Shown: positions 37,401 to 45,599, counted from the first letter of the stretch. The stretch: 64,000 nt of DNA from Sclerodactyla briareus (GCA_026419785.1 JAODTK010005924.1:1-64000); one strand, 5' to 3'. Program-made: numbers and translations. The notes: generated by a model from the letters alone, not told the origin.

Positions 37401-40400
37401 GGCGTGATCATGAAGTTATTGAATGACACACCTGACAATACAAGTGCGCAGAGGTACCTGGGCAGTCCCAATAGGTCGAATGCGCCTAGAGCAGCCGTTG
37501 TTTGCTGATTTGGCGCTATATGAATCTATTTTCATTATTATTATTAAATGTTAGGGAGCATGTACATGCAATTTGTTTCCTTCACACTTTAACAAGTGTT
37601 AAAACTGAATGATACAAGTAAGTATGATGAAACAGTCCATATAATTAGGTTAGGGGTCCTTCAAAACTCACAAGAAGGGATAGCACATGGTAATCATTAT
37701 CAACAACACTGAACCTAGGCAAAATAGTACAAGTAGCTGCATTGAGAGTAACACCTCGAAAGCAAGAGCTACATGGTCATGCAATCCTGTCTAGCCAATT
37801 GGGGGTTGCAGATATCTGGCTTTGTGGCTTGTTTTTCGAAGTAATTGGGCTTGACATGAGCCTGAATATTTGGAACAAATTCTGCAAAATCCTATGTGAA
37901 ATGATACTTTCTCTGAAAATCCCTGTTCACCTAATTGTATAAACTGGATCTACTCTGTCCGGCCGGATACCCCACCTCAACAACTTGAGTAATGTTTGCA
38001 ATTGTAGATTGTTAATAGGCAAATTATTACTACATGCAAGAAACAAAAGTCAGACCATGTACAAATCAAGGTATCACTTGAGTTGGTCTGTGATAATAGC
38101 TATTAATATTATTACAGATTTGATTTTCTGTCAAGATACAAATAGGCACTTTTCTGTGAGGGATATGTATGCAGACCTGAATTTAGTTCATCTCATATAC
38201 ACCTCATAAACCGTTGTCATAGGAATGATGCAAACAGTAAAACTATTCTGTTCACTGTACATGCTATTACAACACTCTCAGTGTTAACCAATCGCGACAG
38301 AGGCCCCACGCTTCTCTCTAATACTATATAGAGTGCGGTAGCTGCTATGGCAAGTTAAAAAATACATGGACATATGATAATGATAGAGAAGAGGCCAAAC
38401 CTCCATCAGGAACATGGAATGTGTTGATAAAGTGATGTGATCTGACCACAATGTGAAAGTGGGAGACACAAACACACAGATGACAATATGCCAAATGCCG
38501 AGTCACAAACTTCCACGCTGAATGAGAATTAGATACTGGGGCCTAATCTCAGAGCCATTGTATGGTATAGGCCTGCCTCTGACCACACATTGTACCCCTG
38601 TCACCATGGTGAATGGGTGGCTGCTCCACTAATCATGTCTACCAGTACCACTATATATTCTCTGTAACAGAGTAGAAATCACTCCGTGAACTGCAAGTTT
38701 TCTTCCGTTCTCAATTTCAGCTCGCTGTGGTGAGGGGGATTCGCCTGGCAAAGAAGTTCATGAGTACAGCAAACGGTGGCAATGGAGGCGTGGTCATTAC
38801 ATGCCTCGTGTAATGGTGAGAAACTGCATCAGCATTAGGAAAAAGAAAGTGAAGTCTTCAATTGCACTGGGAATGAAGCGAAATGAGGGAACCTATCAAA
38901 TGCAGAAAAAGATTATCATTGCATACATATGAGAGTCTTAGTTAGGGTAGGGTGTGGGCCAACTACTTGAAAACATTTCAGCTTGTAAACCATCGGCTAG
39001 TTTTTGTGTGCCAATTACAAATTGACACTAATCTTTGCTTACTAATTTGTGAGGTCATTTATAGAAGATATGGGAACAGCAATATAAAAGTCTAAAATGA
39101 GAAATTGGTCCTACCCATTTACAAGTGATACAGTTGTCACCATCATACAGCCCCCCGCCCCCATTGGTTGAGGGTTAGTAGAATATGACCACGGTACTCT
39201 CTGCCTGCCGTAAGAGGTGAATGAAGAGAAGGACATATTGGAACTTGTGTAACACATGTTACATGGTGTTGATGTGTCACTGATGAATCTACCTATCTTC
39301 AGCCTAAAGGCAATAGGGAAATATTGTTCAGCTATTTGAAAATTGACAATGGTGTGAAATCATTTGCATCAATCCACAATATCATTGTTCCTGTGATTTT
39401 TGTCTCGCCTGAATGAAATCCAGGAAGAGACTTAGTGGTCACTTGGCGTGTGTGTGTGTGCGTGTGTAACAGGTGTCAAACGAGGACGTTCATATGGATA
39501 CACACCTGTCAACTGTGGACACACCTGGAAAAGAGGACTGTCCACGCTTGAATGAGGGGGTGTAGCAGATACAAGCGCATGCTGCTAGTGCAGTTTAGTG
39601 TCGATCTGCGATCAGTCCTCAGTGGGGGTAGGGGTTTAGGTCAACCCATTGTGTCGTCCACGGTTGCATGGTATTAGTGTCGTTCTCGGTTAGCAGGTGT
39701 AAACCTCGGTTGTATAGCAGAGAATCATACACGTTTTCACACTCAACCACGATAGGGGGCAGTATTAACTTTTGTTCAATTTCCACCCAACACTTTTTAG
39801 ACCATGCTATTGTCTCGTAGTACACCATAATTGCCTTGATTTGACGATGTCCTCGGTTGGGGGTTCTAATGCAATGTCCTCGTTTGACGGCCCTTACATG
39901 TATGTGTACGTGCGTGTGTGTTGTGTGTGTATGTCATACTTTTCTTGTTAGCAGGTTTCTCACAAACCGTGAGGCCGATTATGACAGAATTTTGTGATCT
40001 GATTTACAATCTGATAGATTTTGGGCAGCAAAGTCATTAATTTAGTTGGGTAATTTAGCTTATTTTATGTAATTTATTGTTTAAGCTCGTTAGCAAGATC
40101 ACGCAAGAACCGTACGTGCTACAGTGATGTAGTTTGGCGTGTGGGACCTGGCTGACAGGTAGATGAACTGATTAGATTTTCAGCCTAAAATATGTTAATT
40201 AGGTGGTCTAATTTGCATAATTTATGTGAATTTTTCAAGTTCGTCGGATTTTCACGAAACTTGGTGGATGTGGTCTACCATGGTTCCCAAGAAATTTAAA
40301 AGTGAAGTCGGGGTCACTGGAGGTCATTTAATGTGTCTAATTTGCATAATTCATGCAATTTTTGAAAGTTTGTTGGATTTCCACAAAACTCGGTAAATGT

Positions 40401-42707
40401 GATCCACCTTTGATCCTGATCATTTCAAAGGTACAGCTGGGATCAGTAGCGGTCATTGCATGTGGCCTAATTTGCAAAATTAATTCCAATTTCCAACTTG
40501 GTAAGAATTTCGCCAAACTCAGTAGACCTGTATGGTCTGTAACATTTCTGGATCTGATGTGTTTGATGTTCATGAATTTGATTGAATCCATCATATAATA
40601 GCTCCTGTTAGAATAAAGCACTGAGGAACGAGTAAACCATAGCTACTGTGACAATTTTACTGCTGTTATAAGCTGCCCACAAGCAAACCCTCTCTTACCC
40701 AACAATTTGATTAGGTTGATTAGACCTACGAAAAACACTAACATTTTTCTGAGGATGGTCTGCATGAACTAGTTGGTTGTTTGTGTAGTGAATAATACAA
40801 ACCACTGATCACGCAACCAAGCGAGACACTTTTGGGCGATCGCCTTGTTCTTCATTGTTTCAATGTCAGTATCCTCTACCTAGGTGTAGTTTTTTTCTCT
40901 TCCTTTTTTTTTAACGAGTTTCGTTATTAATTTGGATTAGCATATACACAAGTGCATTTCAAGGTTCAGTAGAATATGTGCTGAATTAGTTTTATGAATG
41001 CACCTATAGATATGAATATATTGATGGTTGAAGGCCAATGACATGTAAACCTTCGACCCATTTTGAGGCATGAATTTTTCGGAACGGTGTTTCAAAATAT
41101 TGTGTATTGCTGCATGCCGCAAGTGGAATATCATGTGTGATAATTTCTATATATAAATAGATTATTATTAATATAAATGGAAATATTGAGCCTGCTTCAC
41201 ATTGTATGAATTTGCTGACCTTAAGGCTTGCGACAGTTTACGGTCATACTCACAGTCGCTGCATTACCGTAAAGTGTGAGGCCATGACCGCAACACCGTT
41301 GCGGCAAATTTCGAATGAGCTCAATATTTTCCGAAATTCAGCAAGGCCACATAGTTTTGTGATGGCAAATAATCAAAAGTATGAGCATAATGGAAGCGCG
41401 AAATAGCTCGTCTGAAAGTAGTATCCTTTTCGCTATCAGTGGGTCACTCCTTCAATAATTCTCGAAGGACATACAACAGACCCTTCGATCTGAAAGATAT
41501 CCCATGTGTCTTCTGCTGTGAATACCTCCAGTGCGCGTCCAGAACAATACGTTCACTGTCTGGGAACTTGACCGCAGTGAATTTTGCAAGGCGCTTACGG
41601 TCGGCGCTTGCGTTCACCGCACGCGGCGACCGTGGGCGTTACGGTGTTGATCACCGTATAGTGTGATGTAGGCTTATGTGTTGAAGTATTGTTTCCATCA
41701 TCCCCTAGTTTACGCAAGGCATGGGTGCCTGTCTACGCCTCGACCAAAGCCGCCCTGATATCACTTAGCAGATGTCTACCTGTAAGTACTCAGCATTTCT
41801 GTATATCCACCATCGATAGCTAGAAGATTTTAAATATATGACAGTAATGATGTACACAATTTGAAATGTATTTCATCAAAGGCCTGCTACAGGCGCCAGC
41901 TGTTTTCAGTTATAAGAATATTCGAAAAAAAGCACAATCAAATTTCCATGGCCTATGATGATAAGATTTTGATAAGGTAATGTTTTTGCTGGTCTAATGT
42001 TTTTGCAGGTCCATTGTTAAGTCTGCTCGCCAATATTTGGAAATGAAGCAAATCAATTTCTGATGGCCTAATGGTAATATACAGTTCTGTTTAAATGATT
42101 ATACAATAAACTTGAACTGTAATACTCAGGCCAAGTTACTGCTTGCAATTTTTTTTTGTAGTGTGGAGATTTGGTCATGTGCATAATTTAGGCAGTTTCA
42201 GTCATATTTCCACAAAACTTTCTACTCCTTTGGCAGACTTGGTCAATTAATCATCTTTATAAATTTGGAATTGGTCACTGATAGTAATCTGTGTCTGTTA
42301 AATGCTAATACAAAAATCTGAATGCAACCGGGCGATACACTGGGGGCGATCGACTTGTCCAGTCAAATTATAAAAACGGTACCAGTGGGGCATATTAGTT
42401 TCAAGAATTTATGGTCTGTGGTCTAGGAGTCTTTTTGAGCCTAAAAAGCTATCTTAGGGGTGAGACAGCCAAATGATATTCCTATGTCGATCTGCCTGCA
42501 AAAGACAGCATCACATCAGACGACTCTACCGTTCCATGGTTCAGTGACATTACTCGGATGATCTATCACTCTTGCAGGAAGGTGACCGAGACTTTCAGAA
42601 AGGCGGGATGCGAGTGGGGGCAGTCTGCCCCGGATACGTGGAGAACCGTCCTCGGCAAATCTGGCACTCCCTCCTCCCTGATGATGGCTGGCCGCCCACC
42701 GTGCCGT

Positions 42708-42748
<41 letters not shown>

Positions 42749-45121
42749 TGATAGAGTTAGGCCATTGCTAGTTTTTGTAGTTGTCATGTCATGCATACCA
42801 CTCCAATTTGTGTTTTGGTCTCAGCACATGGACTGGAACACCTCATGAAATGAGACCACAGCCTCAAGCCCCACTATAGTGGCAACTGGAGGGAATGACC
42901 TGGAAAGTCCTTATGTCTGTCTGCCAATGGCAATGAAGCCCCCTGTTCTCACATCAGTTAGTGTTTCATTTGTGCCTCAGTACTTCAGAAGATGTCCATA
43001 ACTTCTTTTCACCAAAGTCCTCAGTCCCTCAAAATTCTCCAGAGGTTATCATCATATCAACGATCTCTCGAACTTAGTGGAAAAATAATCGGAAAAGCGG
43101 TATTCTGAAGGTGAATCCCGATGCCAGAACTCGGAACAGATGCTTATATCTTGGTGGCGGAAATATGACTGAAGGGTTGGTCAAGTGGGGTTGCCAGTGG
43201 CATCTATTTGTTTTCCGCCAGATTAGGAGCTAGGAAATATGACTTAGGCATATGGTGTACGGTAAGTATCCTCCTTAGTTAATTCCCCTACCAATTAGTT
43301 AGGGGGAATATAATAAGGCCACATCACTACTGATTCACAGGGAATTCCCAAAAAAGGATTGAATAGTTCCTAATTAATAATGCATGCGCATCTCGACCTC
43401 AATCCCACACTTCCCTGGCCTATTACTCCCTGTCGTTCCATTAGCTCTGTGTAAGAGTTTCCTCTGTTACTCAACAATAGCAGGGGAGACCACCTGCCTT
43501 GCTATCAACAGAGATGTAATTAATTATCATGTTCATTTGCTTCTTTCTTGCTCACTCGACTGTGAATAAGTTGGATTGAGGATCAAACTGACTGCATTCA
43601 ATTGGCCATTTGCTGTCTCTTAATGTAAAATCTAGGAGTTTGTTGGATCTTCATGAAATTTGGTGAGTATGGTTCACCTTTGTTCCCCCCAAATTTTAAC
43701 ATAGATTTGGGTCACTGGAGACCATTTGATGTGTCTGATTTATGCAACTGTTCGAGTTGTTGGATTTCCATGGTCCACCCTTGGTCCTGACATATTTAAT
43801 TATATATTTTTTTTTTTTTTATATATTATATTAGAGAATGGGTCACTGGAAGTGGAAGTATTGTGTCTAATTCACATAATTTGGGTAATTTCAGTCTTTT
43901 GTTTCTTCTTACACAATTATAGTCAAATTTTTCATATTCAAAACTTAGTACTCCTTCGGTAGACATGGTCAACAGCCGGTCCTATTGAATTTGGTCACTG
44001 ATCAGTGCCATTTTATAGGTTACACACTTAGGGACTGGCAAACTATCCACCTCTATTATGCTTTTAGATTTTGCTGTTATTGAAAACCTGCAAAATTATT
44101 TCCTCCTACGATTAGACTCATCGCATGATAATACTTTGCTAGTGTTGTCATTGACTAATGCTATGCTCAGTATTACATGAATGTTGACTCAACTGGGGCA
44201 CCATGTTTATTGACAAGTGGGTCATCTTTAATCCAACAAATATCATTGAAGGGACTTATTAATCCATTGTGTGGAAGGCATGATGGACCATTGTGAGGAA
44301 AAAATGCAAAATGCATTCCCTCCAGTGAAGCATTACATTTTTTATATTACAAATTATATAGCCTCTCCTGCAGAATAACTTGGATGAACATAACAAACTG
44401 TGATTGTCATCAGTGTCCAATGGTACTTTATGGGGAGGCGGATTAGGGAGGCAGATTAGCTCAGTCGGTTAAGCTCCAGACTGCAAAACCATTGATTACG
44501 AGTTCGGGGCCCATTGGAAGCCGAAGGATTTTTCCGCAGTGCTGTTGGACAAGGCATGTCTCCTGAATGTCTCACGCCACCCACGTGTTAAAGTTGGTAC
44601 CTTGTGAGGTGACTTGTGAAGAGTAGTGAGCGCTGTATGTGGCAGCCCTATTGGGAAATCCCCCAGGGGACACGATGAAGCGACGTACTGGAATGGTGCG
44701 TCGGGAGAGAACAAGGGAGAGGTGCATGCTATATAGAACGGGTATGATCAGGGGTAATAATCTGTAAAGCGCTTTGAGCATGTCTTGGACGCGGTAAAGC
44801 ACTATCTAATACGAGATATTATTATGGGGTAGGTGAGTATTCAAAAATTTGTAGTCGGTGGTCATCTTGATGTCATTTTGAGTCACGAAAGGGTCATTTA
44901 TTTGCAACACTGAACACAATTTGTGTGGTTCGAGCTACAGCACAGCATTCATCATGTCACCCATTCCTCTTCTACAGAATTGAGAATGTCGTAGATGGAT
45001 ACATCACCATCATCCAAGACGAATCGATGAACGGATACATCATGACCACGACTCTGCCGGAAACCTGGAGTACAAGTTCAAGAGCAATGAAGAGTTGGAC
45101 AAGGAGCTGAAGTTGTTTTGA
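16373..45121 (+). CDS. HPGD-like short-chain dehydrogenase/reductase, seven coding exons (whole gene span)
   Basis: Exons at 16373-16464, 32445-32571, 36044-36150, 38721-38815, 41709-41781, 42578-42705 and 44978-45121 give about 250 residues, close to the 266 of human 15-hydroxyprostaglandin dehydrogenase. Family knowledge: HPGD oxidises the 15-hydroxyl of prostaglandins with NAD+ in the cytosol. Seen in order: VTGAEQGI nucleotide loop, IIDIS with the NAD-selecting Asp, LDIVVNNAA, YASTK catalytic pair, AVCPGYVEN, and a C-terminal VDGYITIIQDESMNGYIM. That last segment matches HPGD's ITLIEDDALNG region better than other SDR branches. Single-base losses occur in exons 1, 4, 5 and 7. Substrate is inferred only; it could be another classical SDR of the HPGD-like branch. 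Confidence 0.85.
16558..16645. repeat. CGCCGC-rich patch in intron 1
   Basis: Repeated CCGCCG and CGCCGCGCC triplets with many CpG dinucleotides in an otherwise AT-rich region, about 100 bases after exon 1. It could be a trinucleotide repeat or a CpG-rich regulatory patch. No frame with a start or splice sites is convincing. Confidence 0.6.
16960..17345 (+). repeat. TTTGCATAATTT-type block (inner part of the GTCTCGCC element)
   Basis: Three diverged copies of a ~110-bp unit: 'gaaactggtgaaag..ccac', 'aggtcatctaatttgac', 'tttgcataat'. The same block occurs at 30,110-30,560, 40,190-40,520, 43,640-43,900 and, inverted, at 51,240-51,520 and 58,590-58,900. Confidence 0.6.
17360..18760 (+). repeat. 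AGGTCA-rich tandem array, first copy
   Basis: Repeating blocks 'atgctcctaggagtggatg', 'cacatggagagtaacaa', 'cattgaaggtcattaaaggt', 'gaatatctgtgaaggctgg' and 'tgacctctgacctgatttga'. Marker blocks sit at about 17,715 and 18,640. A second array of the same family, with a period of about 600, is at 28,080-29,940. No unit keeps an open frame. Many TGACCT/AGGTCA half-sites occur. Confidence 0.75.
18770..20510. other. Nothing recognised
   Basis: Intronic sequence without recognisable exon or repeat. Open frames at 19,134 (+) and 19,397 (-) have no family resemblance. Confidence 0.4.
20520..22830 (+). mobile_element. Decayed CR1/L2-like non-LTR retrotransposon (LINE)
   Basis: Broken frames on the plus strand read, in order: an endonuclease start (LVTESWLQGDF, then LPGYNVL at about 20,900), FIGDFNIH at about 21,155, HRNRHTLDLL at about 21,265, a linker WYTEEIREAKHIRRFERRWW at about 21,540, and a reverse transcriptase with AFDTLDRKIF (about 21,850) followed by GRKQTIVV, CPARFCPRA in place of VPQGSVLGP, and a degraded catalytic YADDT-type motif near 22,115. 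LDEKLDVQAHLHRT and the terminal IxSVLRSLHW region follow. Frameshifts and stops are numerous, so it is dead. It lies in sense inside intron 1 of the HPGD-like gene. Confidence 0.85.
22818..23160. mobile_element. Palindromic MITE, copy 2
   Basis: Begins 'ctttaaaggcaaaagtc' directly at the 3' end of the LINE and contains 'taaaattttaactttataac' and 'cgaacctgctatgaacatg', ending near 'tgtcctttgagag'. Shorter than the copies at 7,098 and 24,436 but collinear with them. Non-coding. Confidence 0.65.
23165..24430. other. Nothing recognised; oligo-C run near 24,115
   Basis: Intronic sequence. A 116-codon open frame at 23,184-23,534 (+) has no recognisable domain. Confidence 0.4.
24436..24855. mobile_element. 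Palindromic MITE, copy 3
   Basis: Ends are inverted: CCTTAAAAGGCAAGGTTCG on the left, and CGGACTTGGCCTTTAAGG on the right. Inner halves 'catgtttcggttataaag' and 'ccgaaccgaacatgctgtg' mirror each other. It is the cleanest of the three copies for reading the termini. Confidence 0.75.
24860..25535. other. Nothing recognised
   Basis: Intronic sequence with short G runs. No exon signal. Confidence 0.4.
25539..26403. mobile_element. TIR element with AGGGCTCTACCG ends (about 0.87 kb)
   Basis: The left end AGGGCTCTACCGATAATCGG and the right end CCGGTAGAGCCCT are inverted over 12 bases or more. A related left part is at 6,381. The interior has no open frame resembling a transposase, so it is non-autonomous. 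The sequences outside the ends do not show a convincing target-site duplication, so the superfamily is left open. Confidence 0.7.
26480..26960 (+). repeat. 'Caatagggttcc / agtatgagcttcatcc' repeat family, plus-strand copies
   Basis: Two diverged units with 'gtacatgatccctattgtttt', 'ggtcaaatgtcatctgaggtc' and a ~280-bp spacing. The family recurs at 32,740-33,560, 36,310-36,530 and 48,190-48,860 in this orientation, and at 61,950-63,110 inverted. Confidence 0.6.
27058..27116. repeat. (TG)n microsatellite
   Basis: Near-pure TG run directly after the left end of the element above. Shorter TG runs sit at the same place in the copies at 39,395 and 51,815 (inverted). Confidence 0.85.
28080..29945 (+). 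repeat. AGGTCA-rich tandem array, second copy (~600-bp unit)
   Basis: Marker block 'gaatatctgtgaaggctgg' recurs at about 28,550, 29,185 and 29,760. Each unit ends in 'tgacctctgacctcacttga' followed by 'cctctgtcgggtggtcatgt' and continues with 'cgatcggacacttactttgg'. An A-rich insertion of about 40 bases interrupts one unit at 29,008-29,050. Non-coding. Confidence 0.75.
29820..29842. promoter_or_regulatory. Possible nuclear-receptor half-site cluster (DR1 plus DR4 geometry)
   Basis: TGACCT occurs three times with spacers of 1 and 4 bases. The identical layout is at 18,668-18,690. Known biology: AGGTCA direct repeats spaced by 1 bind RXR/PPAR/HNF4-type dimers, and spaced by 4 bind RXR/TR/LXR-type dimers. 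Whether these bind anything is inference; they sit inside repeats. Confidence 0.35.
30805..32440. other. Nothing recognised in the 3' part of intron 1
   Basis: AT-rich intronic sequence. 'ccggtgagacaaaaac' near 32,165 may be another inverted end of the GTCTCGCC element. No exon signal before 32,445. Confidence 0.4.
32445..32571 (+). CDS. HPGD-like SDR, coding exon 2
   Basis: Acceptor TTCCGACAG, donor GTAAGT. It reads cleanly: WVSIIDISMRLGIQ then TEEELAKKYGKDRVGFIWCD and IAYYDKLS. This is strand beta-2 with the Asp that favours NAD(H) over NADP(H), then helix alpha-B and strand beta-3, equivalent to HPGD VALVDWN...FIQCDVAD. It joins exon 1 in frame with one extra residue (Trp) relative to HPGD. 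Ends after one base of the next codon. Confidence 0.92.
32740..33570 (+). repeat. Array of the 'tgaagctcatacttgg' repeat family, ~300-bp units
   Basis: Blocks 'ggatgaagctcatacttgg', 'ggggtcaggtcaaaggtca' and 'cctattgtttttgg' recur at about 32,780, 33,050 and 33,350. Diverged copies in intron 2, no conserved frame. Confidence 0.7.
33610..35180 (-). mobile_element. Decayed non-LTR retrotransposon fragment, endonuclease half, antisense in intron 2
   Basis: Minus-strand frames read TGNIQGLL (about 34,690), FIRNIAQETKAMLLGLTGSH, EPEIFDVEVDIMRYNHFCSE, VVIALLYRPLN, VVGDFNF after a frameshift, LGNEPTRGENILDLILTNNE (about 34,150) and DPETKIELLLGKIEEVC. These are apurinic-like endonuclease motifs of a LINE ORF2. 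The reverse transcriptase part is absent, so the copy is cut off near 33,610. Upstream sequence to 35,180 includes two copies of a 'cactgtactgtattc.cagatgggag' segment. Orientation is opposite to the host gene. Confidence 0.8.
35190..36040. other. Rest of intron 2; nothing recognised
   Basis: No exon or named repeat is visible between the LINE fragment and exon 3. Confidence 0.4.
36044..36150 (+). CDS. HPGD-like SDR, coding exon 3 (NNAA motif)
   Basis: Acceptor TTTTGCGCACAG, donor GTGAGT. With the G carried from exon 2 it reads DAFDKTYKKYQQLDIVVNNA then AIQDETQWDATIQVNY, no stop. LDIVVNNAA is the SDR beta-4 motif (NNAG in most members). QVNY is where HPGD has QINL, the helix alpha-E start with the conserved structural Asn. 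Confidence 0.93.
36310..36560 (+). repeat. Single diverged copy of the 'tgaagctcatacttgg' family
   Basis: 'cctgttgtttttgctgcacagtcaggggtcat' and 'acgaagctcatacttggtat' match the units at 32,780-33,400. Confidence 0.55.
36674..36929. mobile_element. hAT-like MITE, about 256 bp
   Basis: Ends AGGGTTCCCAGC and GCTGGGAACCCT are perfect inverted repeats of 12 bases. The interior has repeated 'tcatggaat' motifs. Terminal CAGGGTTCCCA is typical of hAT-type elements. A clear 8-bp target duplication was not found. Confidence 0.7.
36935..38715. other. Intron 3 remainder: G run and SINE-like tail
   Basis: A G run of about 18 lies at 37,244-37,261. At about 37,470-37,556 'cgcctagagcagccgttg', then 'ggcgctatatgaatc', then an ATT-repeat tail look like the 3' end of a tRNA-derived SINE on the plus strand. 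No exon seen. Confidence 0.5.
38721..38815 (+). CDS. HPGD-like SDR, coding exon 4
   Basis: Acceptor CTCAATTTCAG; donor GTGAGA at 38,816. Reads LAVVRGIRLAKKFMSTANGG then NGGVVIT, after which the frame meets TAA at 38,811. In this family the next residues are INMSS, with the catalytic Ser. The DNA 'gtcattacatgcctcg' looks like that motif with about two bases missing, so I infer a length error and not a real stop. The rest of the exon is a good match to helix alpha-E and strand beta-5. Confidence 0.8.
39395..40850 (+). mobile_element. GTCTCGCC/GCGATCGCC element, about 1.45 kb, in intron 4
   Basis: Left end 'tttttgtctcgcctga' with 'ccaggaagagacttagtgg' and a TG run. Right end 'tgatcacgcaaccaagcgagacac' then 'gggcgatcgcctt' at about 40,806-40,846. 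The interior has 'ttgttagcaggtttctcac', and then TTTGCATAATTT blocks with 'gggtcactggaggtcattta'. A ~0.4-kb segment (39,475-39,890) absent from other copies may be a later insertion: similar 'gaggacg/cctcgttt' sequence is inverted at its two ends. No transposase frame. Confidence 0.65.
41188..41676. mobile_element. TIR/MITE element just upstream of exon 5
   Basis: Left end 'gagcctgcttcacattgtatg' and right end 'cgtatagtgtgatgtaggc' are imperfect inverted repeats (AGCCT..TCACA..TA). Unlike its surroundings the interior is CpG-rich (cgcacgcggcgaccgtgg), and a 'ttacggtc'/'gaccgtgg' pair is also inverted. It ends 32 bases before exon 5. No transposase. Confidence 0.65.
41709..41781 (+). CDS. HPGD-like SDR, coding exon 5 (YxxxK catalytic pair)
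   Basis: Acceptor CCCCTAG, donor GTAAGT. The frame fixed by the 3' side reads WVPVYASTKAALISLSRCLP. Y-A-S-T-K holds the catalytic Tyr and Lys (HPGD Tyr151 and Lys155 in YCASK). Upstream of it the frame is uncertain: if one G is missing in the GGG at about 41,731, the start reads VYARHG before VPVY and joins exon 4 in phase. Confidence 0.88.
42150..42365 (+). mobile_element. 3' end fragment of the GTCTCGCC/GCGATCGCC element
   Basis: 'tttaggcagtttcagtcatatttccac', 'ttggtcactgat' and 'gcaaccgggcgatacactgg' then 'ggcgatcgactt' follow the order of the right end of the copies at 30,530-30,790 and 40,700-40,850. The left end is missing. Confidence 0.6.
42578..42705 (+). CDS. HPGD-like SDR, coding exon 6 (CPGYVE loop)
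   Basis: Acceptor ATCACTCTTGCAG, donor GTGAGT. Reads EGDRDFQKGGMRVGAVCPGY, VENRPRQIWHSLLPDDGWPP, TVP without interruption. CPGYVE corresponds to the ICPGFVNT strand beta-6/PG motif that shapes the cofactor and substrate pocket. The donor is followed within five bases by a C run of about 38. Confidence 0.93.
42711..42748. repeat. Poly-C run abutting the exon 6 donor
   Basis: About 38 consecutive C on the coding strand starting right after GTGAGT. Its true length is likely unreliable in this assembly. Confidence 0.85.
42850..43630. other. Intron 6, nothing recognised
   Basis: No exon or repeat family identified. Confidence 0.4.
43640..43990 (+). mobile_element. Internal/3' fragment of the GTCTCGCC element
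   Basis: 'gttggatcttcatgaaatttgg', 'gggtcactggagaccatttg' and 'ctccttcggtagacatggtca' match other copies. Neither end is intact. A T run lies at 43,808-43,820. Confidence 0.55.
44445..44828 (+). mobile_element. tRNA-derived SINE with ATT tail
   Basis: Box A-like 'tagctcagtcggtta' at 44,457 and box B-like 'gagttcggggccc' at 44,500 are about 43 bases apart, as in tRNA genes. A ~300-bp body follows, ending 'taaagcgctttgagc', 'taaagcactatctaatac' and TATTATTAT. The GCGCTTTGAG...AGCGCTATATAA type tail is shared by many animal SINEs and their partner LINEs. The head lacks a credible acceptor stem, so it is not a functional tRNA gene. Confidence 0.8.
44978..45121 (+). CDS. HPGD-like SDR, last coding exon
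   Basis: Acceptor CTCTTCTACAG. With two bases from exon 6 it reads P-IENVVDGYITIIQDESMNG then YIMTTTLPET. One C appears to be missing at about 45,064 (GAAACC-TGGAG); restoring frame gives LEYKFKSNEELDKELKLF and TGA at 45,119. Without that base the frame ends earlier in WTRS at 45,110. The segment equals the HPGD helix ANGLITLIEDDALNG and strand beta-7. Confidence 0.88.
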
Positions 45122-45337
45122 TGGCTGGGTGGCGCTGTTCTGGTCCTGTATACATGATGTACCTTCCAACCCGTCCGCACACTCGGAAAAGTGATTTTGT
45201 CAGCACTACGTCCAAAATGGATGGTTGTTGCCTATGATCATGTTAGTTGCTACTAACTGGAATGATTAGGCAGAATTTGACAGTGTATATCAGTATTCAT
45301 TTGTTGTCAGAAGTTTAATCTTGTATCGAGGACCTTA

Positions 45338-45343
45338 AATAAA
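45338..45343 (+). terminator. Polyadenylation signal AATAAA (gene 1, proximal)
   Basis: AATAAA about 217 bases after the stop codon of the HPGD-like gene, followed by a T/G-rich stretch. Confidence 0.6.
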
Positions 45344-45540
45344 CCTTGATTATGTGTAACAACGAATACCTTCGTAACTTTGTTTTACATATATTTGGTC
45401 AATGGTATTCCTGCAGAAAATATATACTTGAAAAAGTTCAGCATTTGCAGCTATTTATACATGTAGTCATGTTGTCCTACTGTTTTACTACTTGGATGTC
45501 ATTTGTATATTATTTGTGTGTTTTTATTGTTTAATTGTTG

Positions 45541-45546
45541 AATAAA
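45541..45546 (+). terminator. Polyadenylation signal AATAAA (gene 1, distal)
   Basis: Second AATAAA, preceded by a T-rich tract and followed by TTTTTCTTC. Either signal could be used. Confidence 0.5.
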
Positions 45547-45599
45547 TTTTTCTTCATACCAAAAAAGTATCTGAAGACTTTTTCTGAGTTCTTGACAAG

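Noticed and set aside
42558-42848. Poly-Pro and poly-Gly open frames around exon 6
   Set aside because: Readthrough of the poly-C tract in wrong frames or antisense; the real exon ends at 42,705.
44457-44520. Functional tRNA gene
   Set aside because: Box A and B are present but no proper acceptor stem, and a SINE body and ATT tail follow.
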